From positions 1-6,520 of the forward strand of contig JBEKLG010000105.1 in NCBI GenBank assembly GCA_050010315.1: a stretch of 6,520 nt of DNA, in the 5' to 3' direction. The position numbers and the translations under genes were made by a program. Every line of letters starts with the position of its first letter. Position 1 is the first letter of the stretch. Of the stretch, positions 1 through 4,802 are shown piece after piece. Source of the stretch: Bog-793 sp050010315. GTDB taxonomy: Bacteria; Actinomycetota; Acidimicrobiia; Acidimicrobiales; Bog-793. The notes beneath the pieces were generated by a model. The model ran no database searches, was not told the DNA's origin, and was given only the letters and a program-made list of their open reading frames with translations.

Positions 1-1
1 G

Positions 2-307
2 GACTTCACCGACGTTCGCGATGTCGTCCGGGCCTACCGACTCCTCGCCGAGTTCGGTGCCGGCGGCGAGGTCTACAACGTCTGTTCCGGCGTGGCGGTG
101 CCGATCTCCAAGGTGTTCGCCGAGATCGTCGCCCTCGCCGACCGGCCGCTCGCGCCGGTTGAGGATCCGCAGCTCATGCGGCCGGTCGACCTGCCGGTCC
201 TCGTCGGCGACGGCAGCCGGCTCGCGGCCCTCACCGGCTGGAAACCCGAGATCCCGCTGCGCCAGACCCTCGTCGACGTGCTCCGTGCCACCCGGGCGGG
301 CGCCTAG
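2..307 (+). CDS. GDP-4-dehydro-6-deoxy-D-mannose reductase-like NAD(P)-dependent sugar epimerase/dehydratase, C-terminal part (5' end outside window)
   Basis: The reading frame is open from the left edge and ends at TAG 305-307, giving 101 visible residues. It is the C-terminal substrate-binding half of an extended short-chain dehydrogenase acting on nucleotide sugars. Visible family landmarks are DFTDVRDVVRAY (residues 1-12), EVYNVCSG (23-30), the RPVDLPVLVGD segment (60-70), TGWKP (78-82) and IPLRQTL (84-90). The pattern of R-P-x-D-(V/L)-P, then GD, TGW-P and I-P-L-x-x-T-L is typical of GDP-4-keto-6-deoxymannose reductase (RMD), which makes GDP-D-rhamnose, and of the closely related GDP-mannose 4,6-dehydratases. 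The Rossmann fold and the catalytic Tyr-x-x-x-Lys lie outside the window, so the exact reaction cannot be confirmed. A GTG at 92 is an internal Val codon, not a start. The gene lies 56 bp upstream of a glycosyltransferase on the same strand, which fits supply of an activated 6-deoxy sugar. Membership of the sugar-nucleotide SDR family is near certain; the RMD assignment is probable. Confidence 0.82.
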   Translation, partial: DFTDVRDVVRAYRLLAEFGAGGEVYNVCSGVAVPISKVFAEIVALADRPLAPVEDPQLMRPVDLPVLVGDGSRLAALTGWKPEIPLRQTLVDVLRATRAGA

Positions 308-308
308 C

Positions 309-325
309 GGCCGCGATTTGCGGCC
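309..325 (+). terminator. Possible weak hairpin after the reductase gene
   Basis: Two bases after the stop codon there is a perfect 6-bp GC inverted repeat. GGCCGC (309-314) pairs with GCGGCC (320-325) around the 5-base loop GATTT. No T-tract follows. Terminators lacking a U-tract are reported in actinobacteria, but a 6-bp stem is also easily found by chance at this GC content. It could instead be an mRNA-stability element between the two genes. Confidence 0.25.
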
Positions 326-350
326 ACGAGCGGCGCGGGACCGCCCCGGC

Positions 351-356
351 TAGCGT
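351..356 (+). promoter_or_regulatory. Candidate -10 element (TAGCGT) for a leaderless transcript of the glycosyltransferase gene
   Basis: TAGCGT matches the TAnnnT actinobacterial -10 pattern and lies 7 bases upstream of the ATG at 364. A start point about 7 bases past the -10 would fall on or beside the first base of the start codon. No purine-rich ribosome binding site is visible in the 20 bases before the ATG, which agrees with leaderless translation. There is no convincing -35 at the usual spacing. A hexamer of this degeneracy can occur by chance, so this is only a candidate. Confidence 0.35.
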
Positions 357-363
357 CAGTCCG

Positions 364-3300
364 ATGCCGGAGGAGCACGCGCCACCGGTCGTCGCCGTCG
401 TCGTAGCCTCCGATTCTGGACCGTGGTTCGAGAGGTGCCTCGCCGCGCTTGAGGCGCAGGACTACTTGGACCTGACGACGCTCGTCGTCGACGCGGCCAG
501 CAGCGAACCGCTCGCGCCCCGCGTCGCGGCGGTCGCGCCGGAGTTCTACCTCACCCGCCTCGAGTACAACGCCGGATTTGGCCCGAGCGCCAACGCCGTC
601 CTCGACGTCGTCCAGGGCGCGGCGTACTACCTGTTCTGCCACGACGACGTCGTCGCCGATCCCGATGCCGTCCGGGTGATGGTCGAAGAAGCGGTCCGTT
701 CGAACGCCGGGATCGTCGGTCCGAAGCTCGTCGACGAGGCCGAACCGGACCGCATCCTCCAGCTCGGACTGGACATGGATCGGTTCGGGGCGCCGGTGCG
801 CCGGGTGGCGCACCGCGAGTTCGACCAGTCCCAGCACGACGAACCCCGCGAGGTGTTCGCCATCCCGGGCGGATACATGCTCGTGCGGGCCGACCTGTTC
901 GCCGCCGTCGGGGGATTCGACCCGGAGATCTCGATGCTCGGCGAGGACATCGACCTGTCCTGGCGGGCCCGCATCGCCGGCGCCCGGGTCGTCGTCACGC
1001 CGCTCGCGACCGTCCGTCACCTCGAGGCGACGGCGGCGCGGCGCCGGCCGCTGCCGGAGGCCCGCGCCCTGCAGTGGCGCCACATGCTGCGCGCCGTGCT
1101 GAAGAACTACGGGCCGACCCGGCGGACGCCCGTCGTCGCCGAGCTCGTCGTGATGAGCGCCATCGAGGTCGTGTACTTCACGCTCGTCGGCCGACGCCGG
1201 CGGGCCCGTGAGGTGATCGACGCCTGGGTCTGGAACCTCGCTCCGGCGCGGGACCTCGCTGGCGCCCGGGCCGCCGTCGCCGCGACCCGCCAGGTGCCCG
1301 ACCGGGTGGCGCTCCATCTCATCGCGCGCCACTCGTCGCGCCTTGTGCGGGCGGCGCGCCCGCGGGTCGAAGGGTTGGTGCTGCGCTGGACCGGCCGGCG
1401 CAAGGCGAGCTCGCAAGGCGTCGGGGAAGCTGTCCACGGACAGCGCCGCCCGCGCTGGACGACGATCTGCGCCGTAGCCGCCGGCTTCGTCGCCGTCGCC
1501 GGATCGCGCCTGCTGCTTTGCGGCCACCTGCCACTCGTCGGGGGCTACCTCCCGATTCCGGAGCCTTTCCACCTGATCGCGACCTACCTCGGCGGGACGA
1601 CAGACCGGGGGACCCAGCCGACGGGCCCGGCCTCGCCGGCGTTCGCGATCCTCGGGCTCGCCGGGCTCGTCGCCGCCGGGTCGATGGGGGTGGTCTTGAA
1701 AGTTGGGATGGTCCTCGCCGTCGTGGCCGGGGTGTTCGGCGTCGTGCGCCTCGTCCGCCCGCTCGGGGGGAGTCCGGCCTCGCTCGCCGCGGGGATCACC
1801 TACCTGTTCCTCCCGCTCGCCTGGAACGACCTCGCCCGGGGGGATCTCCAGGCGCTCGTCGTCTACGGGGGAATGCCCTGGATGCTCGGCCGCGTCGCCC
1901 GGGCGACCGCCCTCCCGCCCTACGGCGACGAGTCCCTGCCGGTCGCAGGGCGCGCCACCGCCGAGGAGTGCGTCAGCCTCGGGGTGATCGTCGCCGTCGT
2001 CGCCGCCTTCGCGCCGGCGGCGGTCATCGGTCTCGTCGTCGCGGCGGCAGCGATGGTTGCCGCGACGTTCGCGGTCCGGGGCGCGGCTCGGGGGATGCAG
2101 TCGCTGCGCGGGCTCGTCGTCGCCGGTGGCTCGGTCGTCGTCGCCTTCGTGCTCTGTTTCCCGTGGTCGCTGACGTTTCTCCAGCCGGGGGCGCGTTGGA
2201 GCGCGGTCGCAGGCGTCGCGGCGACCGGGTCGGGGGTTCCGAATCTCGCCACGCTCCTGCGTTTCAACGTCGGGCCGATCGGGCGCGGTCCGCTGAGCTA
2301 CGCCTTTGTCGCCGCGGCGCTCTTCGTCCTCGTCGTCGGGAAGGCCGAGCGGTTCGCCTGGGGCGTGCGCTGGTGGGGCGCCTTCGCGGCGTCTCTCGCC
2401 GTCGCCTGGGCCGCGGGTGAGGGCTGGCTCGGCGCGGGAGGCGGCGCGGCCCGCGAGTTCGACACCCCGGCGGGGGTGTGCCTCGCCGTGCTCGTCGGGC
2501 TGGGGGTGGCCTCGATGGCGCGCGAGGTCTCGGTTGCGCGACTCGGCTGGCGGCAGGTCGCGACGGCCGGGTTCGCCACCGTCGGCCTTGTCGGCCTGCT
2601 GCCCGTCGCCGCCGAGGCCTGGGGCGGCCGCTGGGGGCTGCCGGAGATCGGCTACGAGTCGGTCCTGCCGGCCGGGACGGCAAGCACCGGCCCGTCGGGG
2701 CGCGAGCTCTGGCTCGGTGCGCCGCTCGCCTTGCCGCTGGCGGGGTGGCAGATCCGGCCGGGCTTCGCCGAAGCCCTGACGCCCACCGGGCTGCCGGACG
2801 CCACGGCGCTCTGGTTGAACGCCAACCCCGGCACCGCGGCGCCGCTTGGCGCGGCGGTCAGCGACGCCGAGCTCGGGCGCACCGTCGAGCTCGGCCGGCT
2901 CCTCGCGCCGGGCGGGGTCTCGCTGATCGTCGTCCCGACGGCCTTCGCGCCGGTGCTCGCCGGTGTCCAGACCGCGCCGGCGGCACCGCCGCCGAAAGAC
3001 CTCCTCGCAGTCCTCGGAAGCCAGCTCGACCTGCGGGAGCTGCCGAGCGAAGGGGGCGTGTACTTCTTCCAGAACGTCGACTGGCAGGGGTCGGCGACGC
3101 TCGTGCCGGCGGTGCCGGGCGGGGCGACCCCGGCGCCGTGGCGCGCCCTCGGCGTCGTCGCCGCGCTCGCTGCCTGGCTCGGCGCCGCCGGCCTCGCCGT
3201 GAGCCGGCGTCGCCGGACCCGCCGTCCCCGGCGAACCGGCCCGTACGGGGCCCGCGGCCTCGTGCCTCCCCCGCCAGGGGCGATTGGCGGGCAGCGGTGA
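364..3300 (+). CDS. GT2 family glycosyltransferase fused to a polytopic membrane domain and an extracytoplasmic domain
   Basis: The protein has 978 residues. Residues about 8-250 form a GT-A fold GT2 domain of the rhamnosyl/galactofuranosyltransferase type. Landmarks are the VVAVVVAS strand (9-16), VVDAASSE (41-48), NAGFGPSAN (69-77), the metal/nucleotide-binding HDDV (93-96, DxD equivalent), PGGYMLVRADLF (168-179), GGFDP (183-187) and the catalytic-base motif EDIDLSWRAR (194-203). All core motifs are intact. A basic stretch (276-365) follows. Hydrophobic helices then lie near 367-385, 425-440, 443-463, 471-488, 537-572, 583-602, 644-659, 670-685, 702-718 and 733-750. Residues about 751-923 form a soluble, probably extracytoplasmic domain containing LGRLLAPGGVSLIVVP (843-858) and a QLDL segment (887-890). 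A last helix (925-946) ends in an Arg-rich tail. The likely role is to transfer a sugar to a membrane-bound cell-envelope acceptor, with the C-terminal part assisting assembly or export. Donor and acceptor are unknown. ATG 364 gives a full GT2 N-terminus. The next gene overlaps its stop codon. Confidence 0.88.
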   Translation: MPEEHAPPVVAVVVASDSGPWFERCLAALEAQDYLDLTTLVVDAASSEPLAPRVAAVAPEFYLTRLEYNAGFGPSANAVLDVVQGAAYYLFCHDDVVADPDAVRVMVEEAVRSNAGIVGPKLVDEAEPDRILQLGLDMDRFGAPVRRVAHREFDQSQHDEPREVFAIPGGYMLVRADLFAAVGGFDPEISMLGEDIDLSWRARIAGARVVVTPLATVRHLEATAARRRPLPEARALQWRHMLRAVLKNYGPTRRTPVVAELVVMSAIEVVYFTLVGRRRRAREVIDAWVWNLAPARDLAGARAAVAATRQVPDRVALHLIARHSSRLVRAARPRVEGLVLRWTGRRKASSQGVGEAVHGQRRPRWTTICAVAAGFVAVAGSRLLLCGHLPLVGGYLPIPEPFHLIATYLGGTTDRGTQPTGPASPAFAILGLAGLVAAGSMGVVLKVGMVLAVVAGVFGVVRLVRPLGGSPASLAAGITYLFLPLAWNDLARGDLQALVVYGGMPWMLGRVARATALPPYGDESLPVAGRATAEECVSLGVIVAVVAAFAPAAVIGLVVAAAAMVAATFAVRGAARGMQSLRGLVVAGGSVVVAFVLCFPWSLTFLQPGARWSAVAGVAATGSGVPNLATLLRFNVGPIGRGPLSYAFVAAALFVLVVGKAERFAWGVRWWGAFAASLAVAWAAGEGWLGAGGGAAREFDTPAGVCLAVLVGLGVASMAREVSVARLGWRQVATAGFATVGLVGLLPVAAEAWGGRWGLPEIGYESVLPAGTASTGPSGRELWLGAPLALPLAGWQIRPGFAEALTPTGLPDATALWLNANPGTAAPLGAAVSDAELGRTVELGRLLAPGGVSLIVVPTAFAPVLAGVQTAPAAPPPKDLLAVLGSQLDLRELPSEGGVYFFQNVDWQGSATLVPAVPGGATPAPWRALGVVAALAAWLGAAGLAVSRRRRTRRPRRTGPYGARGLVPPPPGAIGGQR

Positions 3301-4802
3301 GCGGCGCGGCGATCGCGGGGAACCTCGGCGAACGCCGCCGTCGGGCGGTCGTCGCGGCCGTCCTCGCCGCACTCGCTCTTGCCGGCGTGGCGAGCGTCGC
3401 CATCCACCCGACGAGGGCGCACCCACCTTCCGAGTCGTTCGCGGCGACGGTGCAGGATTTGCCGGGGGCGAGCTCGACGGCGTGGTTCTGTGCGGGCCCG
3501 TTGCCCGTCGGCACACCGCACGAGGCGCCGTCGCTCGCCATCGTGAACGACGGCGCCGTCGCCGTCGCCGCCACCGTGACCGTCGCCCTCGCGAGCGGCG
3601 GATCGCTGAGCAAGGGGATCTCGGTCCCCGGGGAGGCCGAATCGGCCGTCGGGTTCGTCCGGGTCCACGCGACGACCGCCGCCGCGGCACGGGTCGTCGT
3701 CGACGGCACGACCGCCGAGGTCGTCGAGCTCGTCCACGGCCGCATGGGGCCTGACGCCGCGCCGTGCGTCCGCCAGGTGGCGGCGACCCAGTACCTCGCG
3801 GCCGGGAGCACGCGGGCGCGCAACGACGTCGCCCTGGCGCTCTACGACCCCGGGGCGACCCCCGCCGTCGCGGCCGTGTCCTTCGCCACGCCGGGCGGGC
3901 CGCAGTCGCCCCCGGCGCTGCAAGGCGTGCTCGTCCCCGCCGGCCACGTCGTCGTCCTCGACGTCGCCCACGCGCTGCCGTTCCAGCGCTATCTCGCCGT
4001 GCGGATCAGCTCGTCGGGGGGTGGAATCGTCGCCGGCGCGCTCGACAGCGTCGTGAACCGCGGCGTCTCGTTCCAGGCGCTGGAAAGCCCCGTCGCCCAG
4101 CCTGCGGCGCAGTGGCTCTTCCCGGCCGCCCCGGCGGGGGCTTCGGCCCAACAGACGTTCGACCTTTTTAACCCCGGGCGCCGCCCGGCCGAGGTCGAGC
4201 TGCGTCTCGGCGGCCCGGGCGGGGTCGGCGAGATCACGCTGTCGCTCGCCGCCGGGGCGACGACGCGCTACGCGCCCGCCCCGGAGGTCTCGCCGGCGGG
4301 GGAGCGCTGGGCGGCCGTCACCTCGACGAACGGCGTGCCGATCGTCGCCGCCCGCGAGTTGCTTGTCGCCTCCGCCATCAAAGTGCGGGTCCCCGGCAGG
4401 AGCGCCGCGGCGCGCCGTCGTGCCGCCCTGTTCCAGCTGCCGTCGCTCCCGGCGGGGTTCACGATCACCTCGGGGGTGACGGCGCCGGCGAGCCTCTGGC
4501 TGCTCCCAGGCGGTCAGAGCGACGCGCGGATCTCGGAGTTCGTGACCGTGACGAATCCCGCTTCGGGGCCCGCCAAGGTCTGGATCCGCCCGATGCGGGG
4601 CTCGTTCGCCGGTCTTATCCCGTCGACGGTCGCCGCCGACTCATCGATCGTCGTCGACCTCGCCGACCTGCCGGCGGCCTGGGGCCGGCTGTCACTGCGG
4701 GTGACGAGCGACCGGGCCGTCGTCGCCGGCGGAGAGCTCTACGTCAGGGGCTCGGTCGCCTCGGCCGGCTTGACCGCCCCGGCGGCGTTTGGGGTCGGCT
4801 GA
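3297..4802 (+). CDS. Exported DUF5719-like protein with four internal beta-rich repeats
   Basis: GTG 3297 is chosen as the start. It overlaps the glycosyltransferase TGA as GTGA and places a basic stretch (RRRR, 13-16) directly before a hydrophobic segment (about 17-36). This is a signal peptide or membrane anchor, with S-V-A ending at residue 35 as a possible cleavage site. GGCGGG at 3286-3291 is a weak but correctly spaced ribosome binding site. The frame is open further upstream to 2478, but that extension is Arg-rich shadow of the previous gene. The 501-residue product is rich in Ala, Val and Gly and looks beta-stranded. Two cysteines, C65 (WFCAGP) and C157 (PCVRQ), could form a disulfide outside the cell. 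Four similar units begin near W63, Y166, W273 and W401. Each has an N/D-P/D-G turn 18-21 residues later and a V-A-x-x-E/D-like end about 55-60 residues after that. The DUF5719 assignment rests on the Cys/Trp pattern and on my recollection that this family sits beside large GT2-membrane proteins in actinobacteria. Molecular function is unknown; a co-assembled partner of the upstream protein is an inference. Confidence 0.8.
   Translation: MSGAAIAGNLGERRRRAVVAAVLAALALAGVASVAIHPTRAHPPSESFAATVQDLPGASSTAWFCAGPLPVGTPHEAPSLAIVNDGAVAVAATVTVALASGGSLSKGISVPGEAESAVGFVRVHATTAAAARVVVDGTTAEVVELVHGRMGPDAAPCVRQVAATQYLAAGSTRARNDVALALYDPGATPAVAAVSFATPGGPQSPPALQGVLVPAGHVVVLDVAHALPFQRYLAVRISSSGGGIVAGALDSVVNRGVSFQALESPVAQPAAQWLFPAAPAGASAQQTFDLFNPGRRPAEVELRLGGPGGVGEITLSLAAGATTRYAPAPEVSPAGERWAAVTSTNGVPIVAARELLVASAIKVRVPGRSAAARRRAALFQLPSLPAGFTITSGVTAPASLWLLPGGQSDARISEFVTVTNPASGPAKVWIRPMRGSFAGLIPSTVAADSSIVVDLADLPAAWGRLSLRVTSDRAVVAGGELYVRGSVASAGLTAPAAFGVG

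Noticed and set aside
92..307. A separate 71-residue gene starting at GTG 92.
   Set aside because: The frame continues upstream to the window edge with strong similarity to sugar-nucleotide reductases, so GTG 92 is an internal valine codon.
1518..2420. A 300-codon plus-strand frame inside the glycosyltransferase gene.
   Set aside because: It is low-complexity, Arg-rich and lacks any recognisable motif. The overlapping frame encodes the membrane helices.
2478..3296. An 819-bp upstream in-frame extension of the DUF5719-like gene.
   Set aside because: The translated extension is Arg/Gly/Ala-rich shadow of the glycosyltransferase frame. The GTG at 3297 immediately precedes a proper basic-plus-hydrophobic export signal.
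304..3690. A 1128-codon open frame on the minus strand, longer than the glycosyltransferase gene it covers.
   Set aside because: Its product is almost all Arg, Gly, Asp, Pro and Ala with no domain-like segments. It lies antisense to a gene with clear GT2 motifs and membrane helices. Long antisense open frames are expected in GC-rich DNA where stop codons are rare.
2652..4151. A 499-codon minus-strand frame across the glycosyltransferase/DUF5719-like junction.
   Set aside because: Composition is dominated by Arg, Gly, Asp and Pro with no domain features, and it spans the coupled start of two well-supported plus-strand genes.
4691..4705. A GTCAC/GTGAC inverted repeat (5-bp stem, 5-base loop) as a terminator for ftsH.
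   Set aside because: The stem is too short, has no T-tract on the minus strand and lies inside the DUF5719-like coding sequence.
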